Below, one piece after another: positions 16,489 through 25,492 of a DNA stretch of 64,000 bases (positions are counted from its first letter, which is position 1; the number at the start of each line of letters is the position of its first letter). Source of the stretch: Nocardiopsis sp. FR4 (GTDB taxonomy: Bacteria > Actinomycetota > Actinomycetes > Streptosporangiales > Streptosporangiaceae); assembly GCF_009830945.1 (NCBI RefSeq), contig NZ_VWVV01000033.1, positions 18,884-82,883 on the forward strand, in the 5' to 3' direction. The notes beneath the pieces are model-generated. The model made no database searches. It saw only the letters and a program-made list of their open reading frames with translations, and was not told where the DNA came from. The position numbers and the translations under genes were made by a program.

Positions 16489-17595
16489 ATGGCTGACACG
16501 GCCAAGCCGAAGGGGCGTACTACCAGGTCCACCGGGACCCGGCGACGCACCCGCAAGGACACCTCCCCCGGCCTCGCCGACGAGAAACCCGACACCCTGC
16601 TCGACTACTACCGCCAGATGCTGTTCATCCGGCGGTTCGAGGAGCGCACGGCCCAGGCCTACACGCAGGCCCGGATCGGCGGGTACTGCCACCTCAACCT
16701 CGGCGAGGAGGCCACGGTCGTCGGTCTGATGACCGCCCTGCGCCAGGACGACTACCTGTTCACGAACTACCGCGACCACGGGTACGCGATCGGCAAGGGC
16801 ATGGACCCCAAGCGGGTCATGGCCGAGCTCTACGGACGCAGCGACGGCGTGTCCAAGGGCTGGGGCGGCTCCATGCACATGTACGACACCGCCACCCGCA
16901 TGCTCGGCGGCTACGGCATCGTCGGCGGGCAGCTGCCGCTGGCCACCGGCGCCGCGCTGGCCATCTCCTACCGCGGCGGCGACGAGGTCGTCATGTGCCA
17001 GATGGGCGACGGCACCACCAACATCGGCGCCTGGCACGAGTCGCTCAACATCGCCAAGCTGTGGAACCTGCCGATCGTCTTCGTGGTGATCAACAACTTC
17101 ACCGGCATGGGCACCACCGTCGAGATGTCCTCGGCCGAGCCCGAGCTGTACAAGCGCGGCGCCGCCTTCCGCATCGAGGGCGAGCGCGTGGACGGCCGCG
17201 ACGTGCTCGCGGTCCGCGACACCGCCGCCCGGCTGGTCGAGCGCGCCCGCGAGGAGCAGACGCCGTTCCTGCTGGAGGCGTGGAGCTACCGGATGAAGGG
17301 CCACTCCGTGGTCGACCCGGCCAAGTACCGCACCGACGAGCAGCGCGAGGAGGCGCGGTCGGAGGAGAACGACCCGATCGCCCTGTTCGACGCCCGCCTG
17401 GCCCAGGAGGGCCTGCTCACCGACGAGCTGCGCGACGAGATCGCCGCCTCCGTCAAGGCCGAGGTCGCCGAGGCCGCGGACTTCGCCGAGAACAGCCCGC
17501 ACCCGGAGGTGTCGACGCTGTTCGACTACACCTACGCCACCCCGGTGCCCAACGAGTCCACCCGCATGCCCGCCGACCCGGTGTTCGCGGAGTAG
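16489..17595 (+). CDS. pdhA: Pyruvate dehydrogenase E1 component, alpha subunit
   Basis: 368 residues. It binds thiamine diphosphate with the beta subunit and decarboxylates pyruvate. The TPP motif runs from GDGTTNIGAWHESLNIAKLWNLPIVFVVINN (GDG...NN, residues about 170-200). The early segment LLDYYRQMLFIRRFEERTAQAYTQARIGGYCHLNLGEEA and the phosphorylation-loop region YRMKGHSVVDPAKYR are standard for PDH E1 alpha rather than the branched-chain enzyme, though substrate cannot be proven from sequence. The N-terminal 35 residues are basic and variable. Start ATG with GAAAGG upstream. First gene of a three-gene operon lacking E3. Confidence 0.93.
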   Translation: MADTAKPKGRTTRSTGTRRRTRKDTSPGLADEKPDTLLDYYRQMLFIRRFEERTAQAYTQARIGGYCHLNLGEEATVVGLMTALRQDDYLFTNYRDHGYAIGKGMDPKRVMAELYGRSDGVSKGWGGSMHMYDTATRMLGGYGIVGGQLPLATGAALAISYRGGDEVVMCQMGDGTTNIGAWHESLNIAKLWNLPIVFVVINNFTGMGTTVEMSSAEPELYKRGAAFRIEGERVDGRDVLAVRDTAARLVERAREEQTPFLLEAWSYRMKGHSVVDPAKYRTDEQREEARSEENDPIALFDARLAQEGLLTDELRDEIAASVKAEVAEAADFAENSPHPEVSTLFDYTYATPVPNESTRMPADPVFAE

Positions 17596-17608
17596 GGAAG
17601 GAACCCAC

Positions 17609-18622
17609 ATGTCTGTGATCACTTACCGCCAGGCTCTGCGGGACACCCTTCGCGCCGAGATGGTCCGCGACGAGAACGTCCTCGTCATCGGCGAGGAGAT
17701 CGGCGTCTTCGAGGGCTCCTACAAGATCACCGAGGGCCTGCTCAAGGAGTTCGGTCCCCGCCGGGTCAAGGACACCCCGATCGCCGAGGAGGGCTTCGTC
17801 GGCGCGGCCATCGGCGCCGCCATGCTGGGCCTGCGCCCGGTCGTGGAGCTCATGACGATCAACTTCTCGCTGATCGCCATCGACCAGATCATCAACCACG
17901 CCGCCAAGATCTACGGCATGTTCGGCGGTCAGACGAGCGTGCCCATGGTCATCCGCACGCCCGGGGGCGGCGGCCAGCAGCTCGGTGCCACGCACTCGCA
18001 GAACATCGAGCTGTTCTACTCCTTCATCCCGGGCCTGAAGGTGCTCGCTCCCAGCACCCCGGCCGAGGCCTCGGCGATGCTGCGGGCGGCCATCCGCGAC
18101 GACGACCCGGTGCTGTTCCTGGAGAACCTGGGCCTGTACAACTCCAAGGGCGAGGTCCCCGACGACTACGCCGAGCCGTCGAATGACACCGTCGCCACCA
18201 TCGGCCGGGCCAAGGTGACCCGCGAGGGCGGCGACATCACCCTCATCGGTTACTCCCGGATGGCGATGGTGGCCGCCCAGGTCGCCGAGAAGCTGGCCGA
18301 GGAGGACATCGACGTCGAGGTCGTGGACCTGCGCAGCCTGCGTCCGCTGGACCGGCAGACCTTCGTGGACTCGGTCAAGAAGACCGGCGCCGCGGTGATC
18401 TGCGAGGACGACTGGCTCACCTACGGGATCGGCGCGGAGATCGCCGCCTCGATCCAGGAGGGCGCCTTCGACTACCTCGACGCCCCGGTCCGCCGGGTCG
18501 CCATGGCGGAGGTCCCGATGCCCTACGCCAAGCCGCTGGAGACGGCGGCCCTGCCGTCGGTCGAGTCGATCAGCACCGCCATCAAGGAGACCCTGAGCGC
18601 CGTCGGCAAACGGGTCGGGTAG
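17609..18622 (+). CDS. pdhB: Pyruvate dehydrogenase E1 component, beta subunit
   Basis: 337 residues, standard length. Begins ITYRQALRDTLRAEMVRDENVLVIGEEIG, continues with the family segments RVKDTPIAEEGFVGAAIGAAMLGLRPVVELM and QTSVPMVIRTPGGGGQQLGATHSQNIELF, and ends with a transketolase C-terminal domain (VVDLRSLRPLDRQTFVDSVKKTG). It forms the alpha2beta2 E1 that transfers the hydroxyethyl group to lipoyl-E2. Located 13 bp after pdhA and 15 bp before pdhC, with GGAAGGA before its ATG. Confidence 0.94.
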   Translation: MSVITYRQALRDTLRAEMVRDENVLVIGEEIGVFEGSYKITEGLLKEFGPRRVKDTPIAEEGFVGAAIGAAMLGLRPVVELMTINFSLIAIDQIINHAAKIYGMFGGQTSVPMVIRTPGGGGQQLGATHSQNIELFYSFIPGLKVLAPSTPAEASAMLRAAIRDDDPVLFLENLGLYNSKGEVPDDYAEPSNDTVATIGRAKVTREGGDITLIGYSRMAMVAAQVAEKLAEEDIDVEVVDLRSLRPLDRQTFVDSVKKTGAAVICEDDWLTYGIGAEIAASIQEGAFDYLDAPVRRVAMAEVPMPYAKPLETAALPSVESISTAIKETLSAVGKRVG

Positions 18623-18637
18623 AGGGAGTTTTCAAGC

Positions 18638-19945
18638 ATGAGCGAGATCCAGATGCCGCGCCTCTCCGACACCATGGAGGAAGGCGTCATCAGCACGTGG
18701 GTCAAGAACGTGGGCGACAAGGTCGCCTCCGGTGACGTCCTGGTCGAGATCGAGACCGACAAGGCCGTCATGGAGTACGAGGCCTACGAGGACGGCTACC
18801 TGGTCAAGCAGTCCGTCTCCGAGGGCGAGACGGTGCCGATCGGCGCGGTCATCGGCGTGATCGCCGACTCCCCGGACGCGGTGCCCGAGGACTCCGGCGA
18901 CGCCGGTTCCGACGAGGGCCGGCACGCCGAACCCGCCAAGGAGGAGCAGGCGGAGAAGGCGGACGAGATCAAGGAGGCCGCCGAGGGGTCGGAGGCCGAG
19001 CAGGCCGAGGAGCCCGCGCCGGCCGAGGACGGTCCGCGCCCGCGCACCTCCCCGCTGGCCCGCAGGCTGGCCCGGGAGTACGGCCTGGACATCACCAGGA
19101 TCAAGGGCTCGGGTCCCAAGGGCCGGATCGTGCGCGCCGACATCGAGGCCGCGCGCGAGGGCGCCGCCCGGGAGACCCCGCACGAGGTGGAGGCCAAGGA
19201 GGAGGCCAAGCCCTCCGCGGAGCGCGCCGTGAGCGCTCCGGCCTTCGACGACGGCCGCGCCTCCGAGGAGCTCAAGATCAGCAACGTGCGCAAGGTGATC
19301 GCGCGCCGCCTGACCGAGAGCAAGCAGACGGTGCCGCACTTCTACCTGCGCCGCACCATCGACGCCGAGGCGCTCAAGGCCTTCCGCGCGCAGATCAACG
19401 GGCAGCTGTCCAGCACGGGCGTGAAGGTCAGCTTCAACGACCTCATCGTCAAGGCCAGCGCGACGGCGCTCAAGCTGCACCCGGCGGTGAACACCTCCTG
19501 GGTGGACGACAAGCTGCTCCAGCACCACCGGATCAACGTGGGCGTGGCCGTGGCCGTGGACGCCGGTCTCGTCGTCCCCGTGCTGCACGACACCGACAAG
19601 GCGACGCTGTCGGAGATCTCCACCAGGACGCGCGAGCTGGCGGGCAAGGCCCGGGACGGCAAGCTCAAGCCGCAGGAGATGAGCGGCGGCACGTTCAGCG
19701 TGTCCAACCTCGGCATGTTCGGCGTGGACAGCTTCTCCGCCGTGATCAACCCGCCGGAGGCGGCCATCCTCGCGGTCGGCGCCATGCGCCAGGAGCCGGT
19801 GGTCGTGGACGGCGAGGTGGTCGTGCGCAACCGCATCTCGCTGGAGCTGTCGGTGGACCACCGCGCGGTGGACGGCGCCGTGGGAGCCGCGTTCCTCAAG
19901 GACCTCGCCGAGATCCTCGAGGAGCCGATGCGGATCATCCTGTGA
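18638..19945 (+). CDS. pdhC: Dihydrolipoamide acetyltransferase (PDH E2)
   Basis: 435 residues in three parts. A lipoyl domain occupies residues 1-80 with the lipoylated lysine in EIETDKAVMEYEA; an acidic Glu/Ala linker follows; a peripheral-subunit-binding domain lies around 130-170 (SPLARRLAREYGLDITRIKGSGPKGRIVRADIE); then the catalytic acyltransferase domain with the HRAVDGA active-site motif near the C-terminus. It moves the acetyl group to CoA. The full three-gene set without E3 implies a lipoamide dehydrogenase elsewhere. A perfect terminator follows at 19981. Confidence 0.94.
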   Translation: MSEIQMPRLSDTMEEGVISTWVKNVGDKVASGDVLVEIETDKAVMEYEAYEDGYLVKQSVSEGETVPIGAVIGVIADSPDAVPEDSGDAGSDEGRHAEPAKEEQAEKADEIKEAAEGSEAEQAEEPAPAEDGPRPRTSPLARRLAREYGLDITRIKGSGPKGRIVRADIEAAREGAARETPHEVEAKEEAKPSAERAVSAPAFDDGRASEELKISNVRKVIARRLTESKQTVPHFYLRRTIDAEALKAFRAQINGQLSSTGVKVSFNDLIVKASATALKLHPAVNTSWVDDKLLQHHRINVGVAVAVDAGLVVPVLHDTDKATLSEISTRTRELAGKARDGKLKPQEMSGGTFSVSNLGMFGVDSFSAVINPPEAAILAVGAMRQEPVVVDGEVVVRNRISLELSVDHRAVDGAVGAAFLKDLAEILEEPMRIIL

Positions 19946-19980
19946 CGCTCCGCCCCTAGGGACACCCGTTCCCCACGGAC

Positions 19981-20004
19981 GCCCCGGCCGCGCGCGGCCG
20001 GGGC
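19981..20004. terminator. Terminator hairpin after pdhC
   Basis: GCCCCGGCCGCG followed directly by its complement CGCGGCCGGGGC, a 24-bp perfect palindrome 36 bp after the pdhC stop. Confidence 0.7.
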
Positions 20005-20068
20005 GTCCGCCGTTCACCGCCCGGTGTCCGCGAGGCGGCGCCGCACGCCGGCGGAGCGCGGGCCTCCG

Positions 20069-20089
20069 CTGTCCACAGCCTGTGGACAA
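20069..20089. promoter_or_regulatory. Converging DnaA-box-like pair
   Basis: CTGTCCACA on the plus strand and TTGTCCACA on the minus strand face each other; together they form 9-bp arms TGTCCACAG/CTGTGGACA around one base. TTGTCCACA is the high-G+C actinomycete DnaA-box form. It lies 110 bp before the gene at 20201. Confidence 0.5.
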
Positions 20090-20200
20090 CCCCGCCCGAC
20101 CCCGGGGAGGACCCCGGAGCGGACCGCGAGTGTGAGGGTCGGACTCCGCAGCGTCACCTTCGTCTGTCAGGATCAGCGTGAACCGAGACGAAGGGACACC

Positions 20201-21271
20201 GTGGTGCACGAGGTACGCGAGCTCGCACGCAGGCTCCGGAGGTTCAACCCGGGCAAGTGGACCGAGGCGGAGCTGCGCCGCGCGGCGGCCGACCAGGGCT
20301 GGGAGTGGGTCGCGGACGGGGACGGCCCGCGGTTGCGCACCGGGCACCCGGCGGGGGACGCCCGGCTCAGCCCGGTGGACGAACTCCTGGCCGACCACAC
20401 CACGGCGGAGGAGTACCTGGGCCTGCACCAGCCCCTGGAGCGGATCCGGGGCGGCACCCGCGAGCACGTCGAGGCCTTCTCCTGGGCCGCCCTGAACCTA
20501 CGCGGCGCGCTCGGCGACCCCGACGTCATGGGCGCCTACGACACGCGCTGGTCCTTCTACCGCGACTCCCCCCGGTGGGGCGCCCCCTTCATGCGCTGGC
20601 GGACCAGCCCGGCCTCCCTGGAACTGCGCGCCACGGACACCGGCCCCGTCCTGGCCCTCCAGCCCGGCGCCCCGCTGGAGAACTGGTACACGCACTCCTA
20701 CGAGCACGGCAACGGCACCCTGAGCGGGTTCGTCGCCAGCGTCCCGGCCCGCCGCAACCGGGGGCTGTCCCTGCCCGGGGTGCACCGGCACGACGACTGG
20801 CGGGAGTACGCCCGGCTGCTGTCGCGGTCCCTGGGCACCCTGCCCGCCGAGCTGACCGCCCTGGGCGTCGAGCGCTCCTTCGGCCTGCACGGGATGATCC
20901 CCGGCACGTACGGCCCGTGGGTCTTCCGCCTCGACATCGGGGAGACGATGCGGCTGGGCCTGGACGAGGGGGCCGTCGCCGAGGGCGTGGACCTGGACGC
21001 CCTGGACCTGCCCTCCCTGGGCTGGACCCCCGCCACGGAGCCGCACCACCTGGACGACGACATCGCCTACCACACCGGCGGCACCCCCTACGACGAGGTC
21101 AACGGCGTGCGCCTGGCCATGGTGGTCCTGGAAACCGCCGAGGCCCTGCGCATCGGCTCCCCCCAGGACCTGTTCCTGACCGACCGCGCCGACGAGATCG
21201 GGTTCCGGGACGGCTCCCGCGCGGAGTACGTCGTGCACGACCACGGGCTGGGCGTGGTCGGCACCCCGTGA
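20201..21271 (+). CDS. Conserved actinomycete protein of unknown function
   Basis: 356 residues, no family I recognise. It begins with a basic helix (VHEVRELARRLRRFNPGKWTEAELRRAAADQGW), then globular sequence rich in Trp, Tyr and Pro, with a notable NWYTHSYEHGNGTLSGF stretch. Cysteines are absent and there is no signal peptide or membrane segment, so it is probably a cytosolic protein. GTG at 20201 (or GTG 20204) follows GAAGGG; the longer open frame upstream crosses the DnaA-box-like pair and terminator-side DNA. Its stop overlaps a possible GTG of the next gene, suggesting an operon. Confidence 0.7.
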   Translation: MVHEVRELARRLRRFNPGKWTEAELRRAAADQGWEWVADGDGPRLRTGHPAGDARLSPVDELLADHTTAEEYLGLHQPLERIRGGTREHVEAFSWAALNLRGALGDPDVMGAYDTRWSFYRDSPRWGAPFMRWRTSPASLELRATDTGPVLALQPGAPLENWYTHSYEHGNGTLSGFVASVPARRNRGLSLPGVHRHDDWREYARLLSRSLGTLPAELTALGVERSFGLHGMIPGTYGPWVFRLDIGETMRLGLDEGAVAEGVDLDALDLPSLGWTPATEPHHLDDDIAYHTGGTPYDEVNGVRLAMVVLETAEALRIGSPQDLFLTDRADEIGFRDGSRAEYVVHDHGLGVVGTP

Positions 21272-21291
21272 ACCGGGGTACGGTCGGCGGC

Positions 21292-22071
21292 ATGCCCCAC
21301 GTACTGCACCTGACCGAACTGGAACGCTGGGCGGCGGGCGGCGACGTCGAGGCCCCGTCCCTGCGCACCCGGGGCTTCGTCCACGCCTCACCGGACGACG
21401 CCGCCCTGCTGGCGGTGGCCAACGCCCTCTACGCGCGGGCCGAGGAGCAGCTGGTGGCGCTCACCGTGGACACGGACGCGGTCGGCGCCGAGGTGCGCTG
21501 GGAGGCGGCCGACCCCGCCCCGCCGCCGGGCGTGGGCGAGGACGTGCTCTTCCCGCACGTCTACGGACCGATCCCCCGCGCGGCCGTGGTCGGGGTGCGC
21601 TACCTGCGCCGCGACCCCTCGGGCCGCTACACCGGGATCGAGGGGCGGTCCGCGACGGCCGAGGCCCTGGGCCTGCTTCCGCACCCCGAGGGCGGCTGGT
21701 ACCGGCGGACCTGGCACAGCGGGGTCACGGTCCGCCCGGAGGGCTACCCCGGGCCGCGGTCCACCGCCACCGGCATCCACTTCCTGCTGGGCCCCGGCGA
21801 GGAGTCGCGCTGGCACCGGGTGCGCTCCGACGAGGTGTGGGTGTTCAACCGGGGCGGTCCCCTGCTGCTGGAGTACGGCGGTACGGGCGCGGCTCCCGAG
21901 CCCGACGGGCAGGTGACCCTGGGCCCGGGGATCGAACGGGGCGAACGCCTCCAGGCGGTGGTGCCAGCCGCCACCTGGCAGACCGCCCGCCCCCTCGCCG
22001 GTGAGGTCCTGGTCAGCTGCTTCGTCTCCCCCGGATTCGACTTCGCCGACTTCGAGGCCCTACCGGACTGA
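21292..22071 (+). CDS. DUF952 - cupin (DUF985) fusion protein
   Basis: 259 residues with two domains usually found apart. Residues 1-105 are DUF952 (VLHLTELERWAAGG... TRGFVHASPDDAALLAVAN... FPHVYGPIPRAAVVGVRYLRR). Residues about 125-259 are a DUF985 cupin (LGLLPHPEGGWYRRTWHS... TGIHFLLGPGEESRWHRVRSDEVWVFNRGGPLLLE... VSPGFDFADF). DUF952 is related to glutathione-transferase-like or small ligand-binding folds; DUF985 cupins may bind metal and sugars. Function of either is unknown. ATG 21292 is used; GTG 21268 overlapping the previous stop is an alternative. Confidence 0.85.
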   Translation: MPHVLHLTELERWAAGGDVEAPSLRTRGFVHASPDDAALLAVANALYARAEEQLVALTVDTDAVGAEVRWEAADPAPPPGVGEDVLFPHVYGPIPRAAVVGVRYLRRDPSGRYTGIEGRSATAEALGLLPHPEGGWYRRTWHSGVTVRPEGYPGPRSTATGIHFLLGPGEESRWHRVRSDEVWVFNRGGPLLLEYGGTGAAPEPDGQVTLGPGIERGERLQAVVPAATWQTARPLAGEVLVSCFVSPGFDFADFEALPD

Positions 22072-22073
22072 CC

Positions 22074-22721
22074 TCAACCCGCCTTCCGGCGGACCCGCTC
22101 GGCCAGGTCGCCGTCGCGGGAGATCCGGGCCAGCCCCGCCGCGAGGGGCGCCATGTCCTCCCCCCTCACCAGCTCCGCGAGGGCGTCCCCGTCCTCGGGC
22201 AGGCCGATCTCGGCGGCGCCGGAGAGCACGTGGTCGTCGGTGTAGGGGCGCAGCCAGGGCCACACCGCCTGCGCCTCGCGGCAGAACATCGCCGCGCCCG
22301 CCGGGCCGATGCCGGGGAACTCCCGGAGCGCGGACTCCAGGCGCGCGACCTGCCGCCCGGACTCCTCCCCGAGACGGCGCAGATCACCCCGGTACTCCTC
22401 GCGCACCCGGTCGGCGCACCGGCCGAGCCGGGTGGCGGTGCTCTCGTCGTAGCGGACGTAGCGGCCTCGGCCCAGCGCGTCGACGCGGTCCTGCCAGCTC
22501 AGCGCGACCATCCCGTCGGGTGTGGTGCCTCCCGCCCCGTTGAGCTCGCGGGCGGCCGACATCGCGATGTCGGCGGAGATGCGCGCGGACATGAGGTTCA
22601 CCAGCACCAGCAGCTGCCACAGCGGCGCGGGCCCGTCGGCCATCCTGATCCCGGCCTCGGCGGCGAGGGTCCGTCCGGCCTCCTCCACCACGGCGCGGGC
22701 GACCTCGGTCTGCTCGGCCAT
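22074..22721 (-). CDS. Helix-hairpin-helix (HhH-GPD-like) DNA-glycosylase-related protein
   Basis: 215 residues. It ends in a helix-hairpin-helix segment, LREFPGIGPAGAAMFCREAQAVWPWLRPYTDDHVLSGAAEIGLP, close in layout to endonuclease III/HhH-GPD proteins, but the Fe-S cysteine cluster and the catalytic Lys/Asp pair are not evident. Many actinomycetes encode such short proteins annotated 'endonuclease'; activity is unproven. Start ATG 22721; a longer frame to 22835 begins within a possible regulatory palindrome. It converges on the DUF952-cupin gene with only 2 bp between stops. Confidence 0.65.
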   Translation of the reverse strand: MAEQTEVARAVVEEAGRTLAAEAGIRMADGPAPLWQLLVLVNLMSARISADIAMSAARELNGAGGTTPDGMVALSWQDRVDALGRGRYVRYDESTATRLGRCADRVREEYRGDLRRLGEESGRQVARLESALREFPGIGPAGAAMFCREAQAVWPWLRPYTDDHVLSGAAEIGLPEDGDALAELVRGEDMAPLAAGLARISRDGDLAERVRRKAG

Positions 22722-22827
22722 CTCCGCCGCCCTCCTTCCGGTGTGTCCGTCACCTGTGTCCGTCACCGGACCGGTACCCGGCCGGGTCGGTGACGACGCG
22801 CCCCCGAGCGAGGAATAGTCACGCAAA

Positions 22828-22839
22828 GTAATCAATTAC
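22828..22839. promoter_or_regulatory. GTAAT-CA-ATTAC palindrome
   Basis: A 12-bp perfect inverted repeat (GTAATCAATTAC) in otherwise G+C-rich DNA, 107 bp upstream of the HhH gene. A related GATTAC...GTAATC repeat precedes the amidase gene at 61821-61837. Confidence 0.4.
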
Positions 22840-22854
22840 GGAGAGTCGGACGCG

Positions 22855-22897
22855 CGGGAGCCCCGGAGCGCCCCCTTCCCCCGCTCCGGGGCTCCCG
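22855..22897. terminator. Terminator hairpin after the PLDc_N gene
   Basis: Arms CGGGAGCCCCGGAGCG and CGCTCCGGGGCTCCCG, 16 bp perfect, loop of 11 pyrimidines, directly after the minus-strand gene ending at 22935. Confidence 0.75.
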
Positions 22898-22934
22898 GGC
22901 CGTGCCGTCCGGCCCCTCCTCTGGGACGCGCGGT

Positions 22935-23285
22935 TCAGGCGTGGCGCAGGCTGCCGCCGTTCCTGGCCGCCGCGTCGCTGTGCTGGCCCACGCTGACCGG
23001 GACCGAGTGGCGGGCCCGCCCCTTGTCGATGCCGAGGAAGCGGTTGAGGTGCCCCTTCCTGCCGACGACGAACCAGGCCACCGCCCCGAACAGCGGGAAC
23101 CAGAGCACGAAGATGATCCACAGCAGCTTGCCGCCCCCGGACGTGTTCCGGTCGGCCAGGGCCGAGATGATCGCGGCCACCACCAGTACCGCCAGGGCCA
23201 CGGCGGCGAGCGCCAGGACCACCCCCGTAGTCCCGCCCATCCAGGTGACGGCCGTCTCCGCACGGTCCGCGAGACTCGTGATCAT
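22935..23285 (-). CDS. Small membrane protein with PLDc_N domain
   Basis: 116 residues with two membrane segments: TTGVVLALAAVALAVLVVAAIISAL and LLWIIFVLWFPLFGAVAWFVVGR. The second with its P-x-x-G-x-x-x-W/Y-x-x-x-G-R pattern is the 'phospholipase D nuclease N-terminal' (PLDc_N) domain, which is only a membrane anchor; no nuclease domain is present. The C-terminal tail is polar. Role unknown, membrane-located. ATG 23285 follows GGGGGGATG. It is monocistronic, with its own terminator. Confidence 0.8.
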   Translation of the reverse strand: MITSLADRAETAVTWMGGTTGVVLALAAVALAVLVVAAIISALADRNTSGGGKLLWIIFVLWFPLFGAVAWFVVGRKGHLNRFLGIDKGRARHSVPVSVGQHSDAAARNGGSLRHA

Positions 23286-23648
23286 GACATCCCCCCAGCA
23301 GTCTCCACTCCCGTTGTGACGCAGGGTAATCATTTCGGTATCACGTTCCCGCCATCACGTGGTTTTCGGGCGTTTCCACCAGCCTCCGCCCTGAGTTCCG
23401 ATTCCACGGACCGCTCGCGATACCGCCCCCTACTATCGAGTAAGCCCCCTACCAGCGCTTTTCACTGCTTTACTGGGAACCATGGGCGAGCTTCGGCGAT
23501 CTGGCAGGTTCCCTCACCCCCTCCCTCCCGGGGTCCCCACCGGCGGCGGTGGCACCCCCGACCTCCTCTCCGTACGCACCATCGCTCCCCCCTGGGCCTC
23601 CAGAGGCGGGCACGGCACGGGAGGCGTCGCGGCCGGAGCCCGGTGACC
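23286..23648. other. Divergent promoter region
   Basis: About 360 bp between the PLDc_N gene (leftward) and the GntR gene (rightward). It is relatively A+T-rich near 23325-23470. Sequences such as CTACTATCGAGTAAG and CCCCCTAC repeats (23427, 23446) are visible, but no operator or RNA can be named. Confidence 0.35.
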
Positions 23649-24392
23649 ATGAGCAGGCAACCCCGATACCTCTGGCTGGCCGACCAGCTGCGCAAACCGA
23701 TCCTGAACGGGGAGATGCCGCCCGGCACGCGGCTGCCCTCCCGGACCCGGCTGGCGCGCAACCACGGGGTCAGCGAGCAGATCTCCCGTACCGCGCTGCG
23801 CCTGCTGGTCACCGAGGGGCTGGTGGAGTCGCGGCCCGGATCGGGCTACTTCGTGCGCAAGGTCCCCGAGATCTTCCGGCTCTGCCGGACCGACGCCTCC
23901 TCCGGCTCCGGCCTCGGCAGACTCCGGCGGGAGGAGGTCCGCACCGAGCAGGAGCAGTGCACCCAGCCGCTGACCTCGCGGCTGCGGCTGCGCGAGGGCG
24001 ACCCGGTGTACCTCACCACCTCGCGCGGCATGTCCGCGGAGCGGCCCGTCACCCTGCACCGGTCCTGGGAGCCCGCCGCCCTGACGGTGGGCACACTGCG
24101 CACCCCGTTCGACAGCTCGCCCGGGACCGGGCTGCTCGAACGCCTCAGCGCCGCTGGCCACCCGGTGGACCGGGTGGTGGAGGAGGTGGGAGTGCGGGCC
24201 CTGCGCGACTGCGAGGCCTCCCTGCTCGGCTCGGCTCCCGGCGTACCCGTGCTGGTGGTGGAGCGGACCCACTACAGCGGGAACCGGCCGGTGGAGACCT
24301 CCGACCTCATCGGGTCGACCGAGCAGTGTCGCTTTCTCTACAAACTGACCCTGGCCCGGCCCCGGCGGCCCGGCGACCCGCGGCGGTGCTGA
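23649..24392 (+). CDS. GntR-family regulator, HutC-like
   Basis: 247 residues: N-terminal winged helix (YLWLADQLRKPILNGEMPPGTRLPSRTRLARNHGVSEQISRTALRLLVTEGLVESRPGSGYFV) and a UTRA effector domain (LTSRLRLREGDPVYLTTSRGMSAERPVTLHRSWEP... VPVLVVERTHYSGNRPVETSDLIG). HutC-type members sense sugars, amino acids or related small molecules. No target gene is adjacent: the region downstream is convergent asd/lysC, so it likely regulates the divergent PLDc_N gene or acts in trans. GTG 23643 is an alternative start. Confidence 0.86.
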   Translation: MSRQPRYLWLADQLRKPILNGEMPPGTRLPSRTRLARNHGVSEQISRTALRLLVTEGLVESRPGSGYFVRKVPEIFRLCRTDASSGSGLGRLRREEVRTEQEQCTQPLTSRLRLREGDPVYLTTSRGMSAERPVTLHRSWEPAALTVGTLRTPFDSSPGTGLLERLSAAGHPVDRVVEEVGVRALRDCEASLLGSAPGVPVLVVERTHYSGNRPVETSDLIGSTEQCRFLYKLTLARPRRPGDPRRC

Positions 24393-24396
24393 ACGC

Positions 24397-24424
24397 GGAG
24401 GGGGAGGCGGCCGCCTCCCCCTCC
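24397..24424. terminator. Bidirectional terminator between GntR gene and asd
   Basis: GGAGGGGGAGGCGG followed at once by its complement CCGCCTCCCCCTCC, a 28-bp perfect palindrome between convergent genes. Confidence 0.72.
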
Positions 24425-24434
24425 GGTCACGGGG

Positions 24435-25492
24435 TCAGGCCTGGGTGAACTCCCGGGCCACGACCTCGGCGATCTGGGCGGTGTTCAGCGCGGCGCCCTT
24501 GCGCAGGTTGTCCCCGCACAGGAACAGGTCCAGCGACCTCGGGTCGTCCAGCGACTGGCGGATGCGGCCGACCCAGGTCGGGTCGGTGCCCACGACGTCG
24601 GCCGGGGTCGGGAACTCGCCGTTGGCCGGATCGTCCTGGACCACGACGCCCTCGGCGGAACCGAGCAGCTGGCGGGCGGCGTCGGCGGTCACCTCCTCGG
24701 CGAAGGTCGCGTGCACGGCCAGCGCGTGGGTGGTGATCACCGGAACGCGGACGCAGGTGGCCGAGACGCGCAGGTCGGGCAGGCCCAGGATCTTGCGGGA
24801 CTCGTTGCGGACCTTCAGCTCCTCGGAGGACCAGCCGCCGTCCTTGAGCGAGCCCGCCCACGGCACGACGTTGTAGGCCAGCGGAGCCGGGAACGGGCCC
24901 AGCTCACCGACGGCGGCGCGCACGTCGCCCGCCTTGTCGCCGAGGCTGCGGTCGGCGCCGGCCTTGGCCATCTGGTCGCGCAGGGTGTCGATGCCCTCCT
25001 GGCCGGCGCCGGAGGCGGCCTGGTAGGAGGAGACCACCAGGTCGGTGACGCCGTAGGCGCGGTGCAGGGCACCGATGGCCACGATCATCGACAGGGTGGT
25101 GCAGTTGGGGTTGCTGATGATACCGCGCGGGCGGTTGCGGACCTGGTCCGCGTTGACCTCGGGCACCACGAGCGGAACGTCGGGGTCCATGCGGAAGGCG
25201 CCGGAGTTGTCGACGGCCACCGCGCCGCGGGCGGCGGCGACCGGGGCCCACTCCTTGGAGACCTCGTCGGGGACGTCGAACATGGCGACGTCGACGCCGT
25301 CGAAGACCTCAGGCGCCAGGGCCTGGACCACCACGTCCTCGCCGCGCACGCGCAGGACCTTGCCCGCGCTGCGCGGGGAGGCCACGAGGCGGATCTCGCC
25401 CCAGACGTTCTCGCGCTGGGTCAGGATGTCCAGCATCACGGTGCCGACGGCGCCGGTGGCGCCGACGACGGCCAGGGTGGGAAGACGGTTGC

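Noticed and set aside
20257..21291. Upstream extension of the DUF952-cupin gene
   Set aside because: It overlaps the well-formed 20201 gene in another frame and lacks any domain similarity.
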